Origin: Methylobacterium bullatum
GTDB taxonomy: Bacteria > Pseudomonadota > Alphaproteobacteria > Rhizobiales > Beijerinckiaceae
Assembly (NCBI RefSeq): GCF_014845095.1
Contig: NZ_NKUG01000144.1
Coordinates: 1-64,000 of the forward strand
Direction: 5' to 3'
Length of the DNA stretch: 64,000 nt
Below are positions 1-7,506 of this stretch, one piece after another. A model generated the notes under the pieces. It saw only the letters and a list, made by a program, of their open reading frames with translations, was not told the DNA's origin and searched no databases. Both the position numbers and the translations under genes were made by a program. Numbering within the stretch: the first letter of the stretch is position 1; each line of letters starts with the position of its first letter.

Positions 1-253
1 AAGATTTCTAGGTCGGTCCCGGGGGCTCGGAAGTGTGTATAAGGGGCAGGGGCGGGCGGGAAAAGCCGCGGTTGGCCCGGCGGTGTTGGCGAAGGAACAC
101 CGCCTGTCAACCATCCCGCCCTCCCGAGCCGTCTTCGCACTGCGGGACGATGGTCATCGGTTCGGCCTTGGGTCATGGTGCCGTCATCGTTCGACGTCCA
201 CCTTGCTTCACCGGTGAACGGCGTCGAGGGACGTCCGTGAGAGGTCCGCGCCC
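1..253. other. Leader region upstream of the patatin gene
   Basis: No convincing gene is seen. The segment precedes the GTG start at 254 and ends with a purine-rich stretch around 238-246 that can serve as its ribosome binding site. It presumably holds the promoter for the three-gene lipase/acetoacetate operon, but I see no clear -35/-10 pair. Confidence 0.4.
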
Positions 254-1372
254 GTGACAGAGTTTTCCAGCGGCGAGTCCCATGTCCTCGTGCTCCAGGG
301 CGGCGGGGCCCTCGGCTCCTATCAGGCCGGCATCTACGAGACCCTGGCGGCGGAGGCCATCGCGCCCGATTGGGTGGCGGGCATCTCCATCGGCGCCATC
401 AACGCGGCCCTGATCGCCGGCAACTCGCCCGAGCGCCGCGTGGAGCGGCTGAAGGCGTTCTGGGAGCAGGTCTCCTCCGGGGTGATGGGCTCGCCCTGGT
501 TCCCCGGTGAGCAGGCGCGGGCGGCCTTCAACGAAGCCAGCGCCAACTGGATCGCCACCGTGGGCGTGCCCGGTTTCTTCAAGCCGCGCTTTCCTCCGGC
601 CACCCTCTACCCACCCGGCGCACCGGAAGCGCTGAGCTACTACGACACCGCTCCGCTGAAGGCGACGCTGGAGCGGCTCGTGGATTTTGATCTCATCAAC
701 GAGGGCCGGACCCGGCTCAGCATCGGCGCTGTGAACGTGCGCACCGGCAACTTCGTCTATTTCGACAATCGCTGCGACCGGATCACGGCCGAGCACATCA
801 TGGCTTCTGGCGCGCTGCCGCCGGGCTTTCCGCCGGTGACCATCGACGGCGAGCAATATTGGGACGGCGGCATCGTCTCGAACACGCCGTTGCAGTACAT
901 CCTCGACGAGGAGCGCACCCGCGACCTCGTGGTCTATCAGGTCGACCTGTTCGCGGCGCGCGGGCCTATGCCGCGCACTCTCATCGAATCGGCAGAGCGC
1001 GAGAAGGACATCCGCTTCTCGAGCCGCACCCGGCTCAACACCGACAAGAACCTCGAAGCCCGCCGGGCGAAGGCCGCCTTCCGGCGGCTGGCCGAGAAGC
1101 TGCCCCCCGAGCTGATGAGCGACGAGGACGTCGCCTACCTGCGCCAGGTCACCCACGCCAACTTCACCACCGTGATGCAGCTGATCTACCGGCGGAAGGC
1201 CTATGAGGGGAACTCGAAGGATTACGAGTTCTCCCGCGCCACCATGCTGGAACATTGGGCGGCGGGTGCCGGTGACATGCGCCGCTCTCTGCGCTCCCCC
1301 GCCTGGTGCGACCGGGTGCACGACGAAACCGGCGTCGCCGTGTTCGACCTGACGCGGGACGCCCGCGACTGA
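254..1372 (+). CDS. Patatin-like phospholipase family protein (DUF3734-type)
   Basis: A 372-residue serine lipid acyl hydrolase of the patatin family. The N-terminus carries the glycine-rich oxyanion loop (QGGGALGSYQAG, about residues 15-26). The nucleophile elbow is GISIG with Ser45, and the second member of the Ser-Asp dyad is Asp204 in WDGGIVSN. The C-terminal third, rich in Arg/Lys, matches what I recall as DUF3734 in alphaproteobacterial patatins. No signal peptide is visible, so it is probably cytoplasmic or peripheral. The start is a GTG preceded by GAGAGG. It lies 35 bp upstream of acetoacetate decarboxylase and likely shares its transcript. That context suggests turnover of lipid or PHB-granule material, but the substrate is unknown. 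Confidence 0.88.
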   Translation: MTEFSSGESHVLVLQGGGALGSYQAGIYETLAAEAIAPDWVAGISIGAINAALIAGNSPERRVERLKAFWEQVSSGVMGSPWFPGEQARAAFNEASANWIATVGVPGFFKPRFPPATLYPPGAPEALSYYDTAPLKATLERLVDFDLINEGRTRLSIGAVNVRTGNFVYFDNRCDRITAEHIMASGALPPGFPPVTIDGEQYWDGGIVSNTPLQYILDEERTRDLVVYQVDLFAARGPMPRTLIESAEREKDIRFSSRTRLNTDKNLEARRAKAAFRRLAEKLPPELMSDEDVAYLRQVTHANFTTVMQLIYRRKAYEGNSKDYEFSRATMLEHWAAGAGDMRRSLRSPAWCDRVHDETGVAVFDLTRDARD

Positions 1373-1407
1373 CCCCGCCCTGATTTTCTACACGGGAGCC
1401 CCACGCC

Positions 1408-2151
1408 ATGACCCGCGACGAGATCCTGCACGTCCCCTCAATGCCCGCCTTCAGCCCGAGCTATCCGCGCGGGCCGTATCGCTTCCTCAGGCGCGAATAC
1501 CTCATCATCACCTACGAGACCGATGCGGAGGCCCTGCGCCGGGCGCTGCCGGAGCCCCTGGAGCCGCACCCCGAGAACCTCGTCTATTACGAGTGGATGA
1601 AGATGCCGGATTCCTCCGGCTTCGGCGATTACGAGGAGAGCGGCTCGGGCGCCATCGCCACCTATAACGGCGAGGCCTGCAACTTCTCGATCCAGATGTA
1701 TCTCGACGACGAGCCGCCGATCACCGCCGGCCGCGAGATCTGGGGCTTCCCGAAGAAATGGGGCGTGCCCCGCCTCAAGGTCACGAAGGACACCCTCACC
1801 GGTACGCTCCATTACGACGAGGAGCGGGTGGCGATGGGCACCATGACCTACAAGCACAAGAGCCTGGAGAAGGAGCTCGACACGGTGAAGGCCGGCCTCG
1901 GCCGCCTCAACGTCAACCTCAAGCTCCTCCCCGATGTCACCGGCGCGCCGAAAGTGGCCCAGCTCGTGGGCTATCGCCTGGAGGACATCACCGTCCACGG
2001 CGCCTGGGACGGCGAGGCCCGCCTCGACCTGATCCCGCACGTGAACTGCCGGGTCGCCGACCTGCCGGTGAAGCGCATCGTCGGGGGTCGGCACATGATC
2101 GTCGACTTCACCTTGCCCTACGGGCAGGTGCTGCACGACTATCTCGCCTGA
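1408..2151 (+). CDS. adc: Acetoacetate decarboxylase
   Basis: A 247-residue protein converting acetoacetate to acetone and CO2 by Schiff-base chemistry. The diagnostic motif EIWGFPKKWG is at about residues 110-119. The paired lysines (116/117) correspond to the catalytic Lys and its pKa-perturbing neighbour in the clostridial enzyme. The length is typical of the family (about 245 aa). It sits between the patatin gene (35 bp gap) and 3-hydroxybutyrate dehydrogenase (26 bp gap), so the three form one probable operon. Some family members act on other beta-keto acids or are aldolase-like, so acetoacetate is inferred from motif and neighbourhood together. Confidence 0.9.
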   Translation: MTRDEILHVPSMPAFSPSYPRGPYRFLRREYLIITYETDAEALRRALPEPLEPHPENLVYYEWMKMPDSSGFGDYEESGSGAIATYNGEACNFSIQMYLDDEPPITAGREIWGFPKKWGVPRLKVTKDTLTGTLHYDEERVAMGTMTYKHKSLEKELDTVKAGLGRLNVNLKLLPDVTGAPKVAQLVGYRLEDITVHGAWDGEARLDLIPHVNCRVADLPVKRIVGGRHMIVDFTLPYGQVLHDYLA

Positions 2152-2177
2152 TCGCTCAGTTGACCCGAGAGGCTTCC

Positions 2178-2963
2178 ATGATCCTGACATCCAAGACCGC
2201 CGTCGTCACGGGGTCCACCAGCGGCATCGGCCTCGCCTATGCCCGCGCCTTCGCCAAGGAAGGCGCCAATGTCGTCATCAACGGCTTCGGCAAGCCCGAG
2301 GACATCGAGAAGGAGCGCGCCGGGATCGAGGCGGATTTCGGCGTGAAGGCGGCCTATTCCCCGGCCGACCTGACCAAGCCCGGCGAGATCGAGGGATTGA
2401 TCCGCCTTGGCGAAGAGACGTTCGGCTCCGTCGACGTGCTCGTGAACAATGCCGGCGTCCAGTTCGTCTCGCCGATCGAGGATTTCCCGCCGGAGAAGTG
2501 GGAGCAGATCATCGCCCTCAACCTGTCCTCGGCCTTCTACACGATGCGCTACGCCATCCCCGGCATGAAGGCGCGCAAATGGGGGCGGATCATCAACACC
2601 GCCTCGGCCCATTCGCTGGTCGCCTCGCCGTTCAAGTCGGCCTACGTCTCGGCCAAGCACGGCATCGCGGGCCTCACCAAGACCGCCGCCCTCGAACTCG
2701 CCACCCACGGCATCACCGTGAACTGTATCTCGCCGGGCTATGTCTGGACGCCGCTGGTCGAGGCGCAGATCCCCGACACGATGAAGGCGCGGGGCCTGAC
2801 GAAGGAGCAGGTCATGAACGACGTGCTGCTGGCGGCCCAGCCCACCAAGCAGTTCGTGACGGTGGAGCAGGTGGCGGCCCTCGCCGTCTTCCTGTGCGGC
2901 GACGGTGCCAGCCAGATCACCGGCGCCAACATCCCCATGGATGGTGGCTGGACCGCGCAGTAG
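2178..2963 (+). CDS. bdhA: 3-hydroxybutyrate dehydrogenase (SDR family)
   Basis: A 261-residue classical short-chain dehydrogenase interconverting 3-hydroxybutyrate and acetoacetate with NAD(H). Visible features are the cofactor loop TGSTSGIG near the N-terminus, NNAG, and the catalytic YxxxK with Tyr156 and Lys160 (SAYVSAKHG). The C-terminal segment QPTKQFVTVEQVAALAVFL and the ending DGGWTAQ are typical of bacterial 3-hydroxybutyrate dehydrogenases. The reading frame stays open far upstream, but ATG 2178, preceded by GAGAGG, gives the family length and avoids overlap with adc. The product feeds acetoacetate decarboxylase encoded just upstream. A strong hairpin follows the stop codon. Confidence 0.93.
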   Translation: MILTSKTAVVTGSTSGIGLAYARAFAKEGANVVINGFGKPEDIEKERAGIEADFGVKAAYSPADLTKPGEIEGLIRLGEETFGSVDVLVNNAGVQFVSPIEDFPPEKWEQIIALNLSSAFYTMRYAIPGMKARKWGRIINTASAHSLVASPFKSAYVSAKHGIAGLTKTAALELATHGITVNCISPGYVWTPLVEAQIPDTMKARGLTKEQVMNDVLLAAQPTKQFVTVEQVAALAVFLCGDGASQITGANIPMDGGWTAQ

Positions 2964-2975
2964 CCGACACAGAAA

Positions 2976-3005
2976 GCCCTGCCTCGCCGGAGGGCGAGGC
3001 AGGGC
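2976..3005. terminator. Perfect 13-bp hairpin between convergent genes
   Basis: Arms 2976-2988 and 2993-3005 are perfectly complementary (GCCCTGCCTCGCC / GGCGAGGCAGGGC) around a GGAG tetraloop. It lies 12 bp after the 3-hydroxybutyrate dehydrogenase stop and before the convergent CsbD-like gene. There is no U-tract, as is common in high-GC genomes. It probably acts in both directions. Confidence 0.75.
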
Positions 3006-3032
3006 GATCGACAGGCGATGGGCCGTGAAGGC

Positions 3033-3377
3033 TCAGCGGCGGCCGTGCAGCAGCAGGGCGAGGCCGTAGCCGACGGCTCCCGCGATCACCAGGGCGATGA
3101 TCGGGTTCTCCTCGACGCGGCTCTCCACGGCGCGGGCGCCGTCGCGGACATAGGATCCGCCGCGATCGTAGGCCTCGCCGGCGTAATCCGACACGTTTCC
3201 GGCGACATCGCGCAGGGTGTCCTTGGCCTGGCCGTAGACCTCCTGGGCGCGGCCTTCCGCCTCGCGGTAGCGGCCTTCCGCCGAATTGCGCGACGATCCT
3301 ACGGCATCGCCGATGGCGCTCTGTGCGCGGCCGCCGAAATCCTTGGCCGCTCCGACGACCCGATCCGTATCAACCAT
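3033..3377 (-). CDS. CsbD/YqjD-like small membrane-anchored stress protein
   Basis: A 114-residue protein. Residues 1-80 are a charged, helical, repeat-like region rich in Gly, Ala, Asp and Arg (patterns such as GRAQSAIGDAVG and GRAQEVYGQAKD) resembling CsbD and DUF883/YqjD proteins. Residues about 90-108 form a single transmembrane helix ending LLLHGRR. Related proteins are general-stress or ribosome/membrane-associated factors, but their molecular role is poorly defined. The gene is monocistronic and convergent with the 3-hydroxybutyrate dehydrogenase operon. The family name is by pattern only; the coding call is firm because of the TM anchor and clean start. Confidence 0.8.
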   Translation of the reverse strand: MVDTDRVVGAAKDFGGRAQSAIGDAVGSSRNSAEGRYREAEGRAQEVYGQAKDTLRDVAGNVSDYAGEAYDRGGSYVRDGARAVESRVEENPIIALVIAGAVGYGLALLLHGRR

Positions 3378-3504
3378 TGGTCTGCTCCTTCAGAATCGAC
3401 AACGCGTGATCGGCGCTTCCAAGGCGGCGCCCGCATCCGATGGTCACAGAACGTGCGAACCGGCCAAGCGCACCATCGCACGACAACTTTCTTGAGCGAG
3501 CGGT

Positions 3505-4137
3505 TTACGGGGCGTGTCGCTCCCGGGCTTCGATGAGCAGCAGACGCCCCACCTCGGCCACCGCCCTGGGGAGGACCGCCAGGGGATCGCGCCGTTTTCG
3601 CGCGGGCGACGCGGATCGCCGCCATGCCGCCCGGACGGGTGGGATGTGGAGGAACAGAACCGGGATAGGCTCGGCCAGCGCCTGGAAGTAACTGGCATTG
3701 CACAGGTAGCGGCCGGCATTCCGGGACGGGATCGCCGAAATTCCCTGTCGTTTCAGGCAGACCAAGGCGCGGGCCGCGATGGCGGTTTCGCGCTGCGCCG
3801 GTCCCTGACGGTCGAGCCGCAGGGTGGTCGGAATCCGCCCCGATGCATCGGGAAACAGCCGGCTCGCCCGGTTGAGCGCGCGAGCCTCGACGCGAACCCG
3901 TTTGGCGCGCCCGGCGACGCCGATCATCAGCACGGCGGCCGGGCTCTCGGCGAGGGCCGGCTTCAACGACTCGGAAAGAGCCGCATAGGCGGTGCGCAGG
4001 ATCAGCGTGCGCACCGGGACCCCCGCGATGCCATGCCGGCCGAGATGTCCGACCTGCCGGGCGAGCGTTTCGCTCGGGTTGCGCGGCATGCCGGGGAAGG
4101 GGCCGAAGCCGGTGACGAGGAGATGCCCCCGCGTCAC
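3505..4137 (-). CDS. pcp: Pyroglutamyl-peptidase I (C15 family cysteine peptidase)
   Basis: A 210-residue cytoplasmic peptidase that removes N-terminal pyroglutamate. The opening LLVTGFGPFPGMPRNPSE is the family signature. The presumed catalytic triad is Glu84 (RVEARALNRA), Cys146 (NAGRYLCNASYF) and His164 (LFLHIPP), at spacings close to the characterised enzymes (81/144/168). The length is typical (about 210-215). The frame is open further upstream, but the GTG at 4137 overlaps the meaB stop as GTGA, is immediately followed by the conserved N-terminus, and is preferred. Translational coupling with meaB is therefore likely. The link between pyroglutamate removal and B12-enzyme maintenance is not obvious. 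Confidence 0.88.
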   Translation of the reverse strand: MTRGHLLVTGFGPFPGMPRNPSETLARQVGHLGRHGIAGVPVRTLILRTAYAALSESLKPALAESPAAVLMIGVAGRAKRVRVEARALNRASRLFPDASGRIPTTLRLDRQGPAQRETAIAARALVCLKRQGISAIPSRNAGRYLCNASYFQALAEPIPVLFLHIPPVRAAWRRSASPARKRRDPLAVLPRAVAEVGRLLLIEARERHAP

Positions 4138-5126
4138 AGCCCGATCAGGGTTGCGATGGCCTCCGCGCCGGCGGCCGGGGAGGATTCGCCCCGTGCCACG
4201 CCGGCTTCCGCCTCCGCGGTCTGCTTGCGCACCTCGGGCGAGCCGACGAGGCGCTGGTGCAGGCGCTCGTGGACGAGGGCCCACATCCACTTCACGTCCT
4301 GCGCCCGGCGCTTCTTCGCGATCTCGCCGGTGGCGGTGAGCTTGTTGCGGTGGTCGACCACCTTGTCCCATAGCGCGTCGAGGCGCTTGTTGTTGAGCCC
4401 GGAGATCGTGACCACGGGGGGCGTCCAGCTCGAACTCGGTGCGCTGAGGATGTGGAGCGCGGCCCGGTATTCGCCGGCCGCCGCATTGGCCCGGCGCTCG
4501 CCCTCGCCGTCGTCTGCCTTGTTCACCGCGATCATGTCGGCGAGTTCGAGGATGCCCTTCTTGATGCCCTGCAACTCGTCGCCGGCGCCGGGCAGCATCA
4601 GCACGAGGAAGAAGTCGGTGAGGTCGGCCACCGCCGTCTCCGACTGGCCGACGCCCACCGTCTCCACCAGGATGACGTCGAACCCCGCCGCCTCGCAGAG
4701 GAGCATGGTCTCACGGGTCTTGGCGGCGACACCCCCCAGCGTTCCCGAGGAGGGGGAGGGGCGGATGAAGGCGTTGGGATCGAGCGCCAGCTGCGCCATC
4801 CGGGTCTTGTCGCCGAGGATCGACCCGCCGGTGCGGCTGGAAGAGGGGTCCACCGCCAGCACCGCAACCTTGTGCCCGGCGGCGGTGAGGTTGGCGCCGA
4901 GATTGTCGATGGTGGTGGACTTGCCGACCCCCGGCACCCCGGTGATGCCGACGCGGATCGCGGTGCCGGTCTGCGGCAGCACCGCATCGATGAGGTCGCG
5001 CGCCGCCGCCCGGTGATCGGCCCGTTTCGATTCGGCCAGGGTGATCGCCCGCGCCAGAGCCGCACGGTCGCCCGCGAGCAGCCGCTCGCGCAGGGAATCG
5101 AGGTCGAGGGAAGGAGGAAGAGCCAT
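4134..5126 (-). CDS. meaB: Methylmalonyl-CoA mutase-associated GTPase MeaB
   Basis: A 330-residue G3E P-loop GTPase that protects and gates adenosylcobalamin loading of methylmalonyl-CoA mutase, or of the related ethylmalonyl/isobutyryl mutases. Motifs are GVPGVGKST (Walker A), VDPSSSRTGGSILGDKTRM, DVILVETVGVGQSE (Walker B/switch) and NKADD (G4). The C-terminal helical dimerisation arm contains WALVHERLHQRL. It is extremely similar, from memory, to MeaB of Methylobacterium extorquens, where it was discovered. I chose ATG 5126 because AAGGGG lies just upstream; ATG 5138 is an alternative. The stop overlaps the pcp start by four bases. No mutase genes are in the window. Confidence 0.95.
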   Translation of the reverse strand: MALPPSLDLDSLRERLLAGDRAALARAITLAESKRADHRAAARDLIDAVLPQTGTAIRVGITGVPGVGKSTTIDNLGANLTAAGHKVAVLAVDPSSSRTGGSILGDKTRMAQLALDPNAFIRPSPSSGTLGGVAAKTRETMLLCEAAGFDVILVETVGVGQSETAVADLTDFFLVLMLPGAGDELQGIKKGILELADMIAVNKADDGEGERRANAAAGEYRAALHILSAPSSSWTPPVVTISGLNNKRLDALWDKVVDHRNKLTATGEIAKKRRAQDVKWMWALVHERLHQRLVGSPEVRKQTAEAEAGVARGESSPAAGAEAIATLIGL

Positions 5127-5357
5127 GAGCCCCTTCATGCCGGGCCGGCCCGGTTTCGTCGAGGGGGCGCGTGTCGTTGCACCGGGGTCCCTGGCGCGGG
5201 AGTACCTGTACCCGCCGGGCCACGGACCGGGCTCTGCCCGCAATTCACATCGCCTCCCGCCACGTCCGCGCCCTGCCATGGTCACGATCGTCGCCGACAG
5301 GGTAGGACGAGAGAGCCGGGACCGAGCGCCGGGCCATCACGGGGCCGTCGACACGCC

Positions 5358-6410
5358 ATGATCCGAAACCGCATGCCGGGAGCACCATCGCAGACCCGCC
5401 GCTCGCTCATCCGCGGCGCCGCCCTTCTGGGCGTCGCGAGCCTCACGCCGGGCCTCGCCGGCTGCGTCACCGAAGGGCTCGTCACCGGGGGCACCGGCCC
5501 CGAGCGGCAATCGAACCTCGACGTCAGCCCGATCCTGCTGGTGGCGACCACCCGCAAGCCCGTGGGCAGCCCGCCCAAGAGCCCGTATTTCAGTTCCGAG
5601 CGCGGGCGCGGTCTGAGCTTTGCCGAAGTCCGTGTCTCGGCCCCCGATCGCTCGCTCATCGGCAAGGTCTCCTCCGTGGTCAGCGGGGACTGGGCGGTGA
5701 CGGCGGTGCCGCAGGTCGAGACCGGACCCAGCGCGGCGGCGGCCTTCACCCAGGCCGCCTTCGGGCGAGACGTGCTGATCTACGTCCACGGCTACCGCGA
5801 GAGCTTCGCTTCCGCGGCGGTGAGTGCGGCGCGCCTGTCGGACGGCATCCGTTTCCGGGGCGCCTCGGCCCTGTTCACCTGGCCGTCCGCCGCCGCCACC
5901 TTCGATTACGGCTACGACCGAGAGAGCGCCCTATGGTCGCGCGATGCGTTCGAGGATCTCCTCAAGGCGCTGGCTGGCTCGCCCTCCGGCGGGCGCATCA
6001 ACATCGTCGCCCATTCCATGGGGACGTTGCTGACCCTGGAGACCATCCGCATGCTGCGCGCCGAGGCCGGCGAGGCGGCGATGGCACGCATCGGCGCCAT
6101 CGTGCTCGCCGCCCCCGACATCGACATCGACCTGTTCACCGGGGCGGTGGAGCGGATGGGGCCGGACGTGTCGAAGATCACCGTGATCTCGTCCACCAAG
6201 GACCGGGCGCTGGAACTCTCCGGTGCCATCGCGGGCGGCGTCGTGCGTGCGGGCGCAGCCGACCGCGAGCGCCTCGAGGCCCTCGGGGTCCGCGTGGCGG
6301 ATGCCTCGGATTACGGCGGCGGCCTGATCAACCACGACCTGTTCCTGTCGAATCCTGAGGTCCAGGGCGTGGTCAAGCGCGCCATCGGCCGGGCGGCGGG
6401 CGGCGCCTGA
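5358..6410 (+). CDS. Lipoprotein alpha/beta hydrolase (DUF900 family)
   Basis: A 350-residue exported hydrolase. The N-terminus has a twin-arginine-like segment (TRRSLIRG, residues 13-20), a hydrophobic stretch and a lipobox LAGC with Cys36, predicting a Tat- or Sec-exported lipoprotein. The catalytic domain shows VLIYVHGYRESF, the nucleophile elbow AHSMG with Ser220, an acid near LAAPDIDID, and a C-terminal NHDLF that supplies the His. This matches DUF900 / esterase-like alpha/beta hydrolases whose substrates are unknown. ATG 5358 follows a divergent region shared with meaB; the frame is open upstream but the signal peptide fixes the start. It is monocistronic. Confidence 0.85.
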   Translation: MIRNRMPGAPSQTRRSLIRGAALLGVASLTPGLAGCVTEGLVTGGTGPERQSNLDVSPILLVATTRKPVGSPPKSPYFSSERGRGLSFAEVRVSAPDRSLIGKVSSVVSGDWAVTAVPQVETGPSAAAAFTQAAFGRDVLIYVHGYRESFASAAVSAARLSDGIRFRGASALFTWPSAAATFDYGYDRESALWSRDAFEDLLKALAGSPSGGRINIVAHSMGTLLTLETIRMLRAEAGEAAMARIGAIVLAAPDIDIDLFTGAVERMGPDVSKITVISSTKDRALELSGAIAGGVVRAGAADRERLEALGVRVADASDYGGGLINHDLFLSNPEVQGVVKRAIGRAAGGA

Positions 6411-6557
6411 ACGTTGCACCGCAAGAAGACTCAGCTTGAGGACGTGGCTTGAGGTCTTGGCCTCGGCCCCGTTCGCCCCTACACGGGCGGCTGTCGGGCT
6501 GACGATTCCCACGCCGACGCGGCCGCCTCCCGGCGCGCCCAGAATGAGGATTGTGCG

Positions 6558-6920
6558 ATGTTCACACTCGATATCGATGGCGTGGCCATCGCGGTCATCA
6601 ACGGGACCGAGGAAACCGCTCGCGACCTGTTCACCTGCGACGGCTTCAAGGAAGACATCCAGGCGATGAAGAGCGACGGCAAGGTGCTGTGGAACGGCAC
6701 CTCCGAGCTCAAGATCCGCCCCGCCACCGAGGACGAGATCGAGATCTTCGAGGATGCCCTGGCAGAGGATGATTCGGAGGAGGACGCCCCGTTCGAGCCC
6801 GACATGCGCCACGCCAAGAGCGCCGAAGAGCCCGACGAGGACGAGGATGAAGACGGCGAGGACGACGCCGACATCGTGTTCCTCGTGGATATCGACGAGG
6901 ATGCCGGCCTCGATTCGTAA
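6558..6920 (+). CDS. Acidic conserved hypothetical protein
   Basis: A 120-residue protein of unknown function. Residues 1-65 look like a small folded beta/alpha unit (MFTLDIDGVAIAVINGTEE, then FKEDIQAMKSDGKVLWNG). Residues about 66-120 are extremely acidic, dominated by Asp and Glu runs. The start ATG follows AGAATGAGGA with acceptable ribosome-binding spacing. It stands alone between the lipoprotein hydrolase and the VOC gene and is followed by a clear hairpin. The acidic tail could bind cations or basic proteins, but there is no direct evidence. I recognise no family. Confidence 0.72.
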   Translation: MFTLDIDGVAIAVINGTEETARDLFTCDGFKEDIQAMKSDGKVLWNGTSELKIRPATEDEIEIFEDALAEDDSEEDAPFEPDMRHAKSAEEPDEDEDEDGEDDADIVFLVDIDEDAGLDS

Positions 6921-6953
6921 GGTCTGATCCCGCAGGATCATCTATCGCCGACC

Positions 6954-6977
6954 GCCTCGCCCGGACACGGGCGGGGC
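6954..6977. terminator. Hairpin terminator after the acidic protein gene
   Basis: Arms 6954-6963 and 6968-6977 pair over 10 bp (one G-U) around the GACA tetraloop, 33 bp after the stop at 6920. The downstream bases CTTGT are only weakly U-rich. It is consistent with a high-GC intrinsic terminator. Confidence 0.65.
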
Positions 6978-7126
6978 CTTGTATCGCGATCCCTTCTGCC
7001 AGCCGTTGACGGCGGCTCTTGCGGGCTATCCCTGAGCCGTTGGGGTATCCGCCGGGATCGGGCAAGGTCTCGAACACGGCGTGGGCGCGATGCCTGCCAC
7101 GAGTCTCGGCACAGAGCGAGGACCGC

Positions 7127-7501
7127 ATGACTTTCCGCTTCGAACACCTTCATCTTCGCAGCCGGGACGCCGTGGCGGCCGCCGGTTTCTATGCGGAGAC
7201 CTTCGGCGCCCGCGAGATCGCCCGCGAAGGTGCGCCGTCCGTGACGCGCGTGGTCCTCGACCTGTCGGGGCTCACCCTCTTCATCGAGCACGCGCCCGAG
7301 GCCGGCCCCGCCGCCAAGCCGCCGAACCGGGGCATCGAGCATATCGGCCTGGCCGTCGACGACCTAGAGAGCACGGTCGCCGATCTGAAGCGCCGCGGTG
7401 TCGCCTTCGTCATCGACATCACCGACGTCCGCCCCGGGCTTCGCACCGCGTTTCTCGACGGACCGGACGGGGTCCGGATCGAGCTGTTGCAGCGCGGCTG
7501 A
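7127..7501 (+). CDS. VOC (glyoxalase/bleomycin-resistance/dioxygenase) superfamily protein
   Basis: A 124-residue single-module VOC protein. It has paired beta-alpha-beta-beta-beta units: RFEHLHLRSRDAVAAAGFYAETFGA at the start and GIEHIGLAVDDLESTVADL in the second half, ending GPDGVRIELLQRG. Candidate metal ligands are His7 (FEHLHL), the His of IEHIGL, and the Glu in the final RIELLQ. ATG 7127 gives a canonical single-domain length, although the frame is open upstream. Substrate class (glyoxalase, epimerase or ring-cleavage) cannot be assigned. It is convergent with the L,D-transpeptidase gene, separated by 5 bp. Confidence 0.85.
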   Translation: MTFRFEHLHLRSRDAVAAAGFYAETFGAREIAREGAPSVTRVVLDLSGLTLFIEHAPEAGPAAKPPNRGIEHIGLAVDDLESTVADLKRRGVAFVIDITDVRPGLRTAFLDGPDGVRIELLQRG

Positions 7502-7506
7502 TCCGG

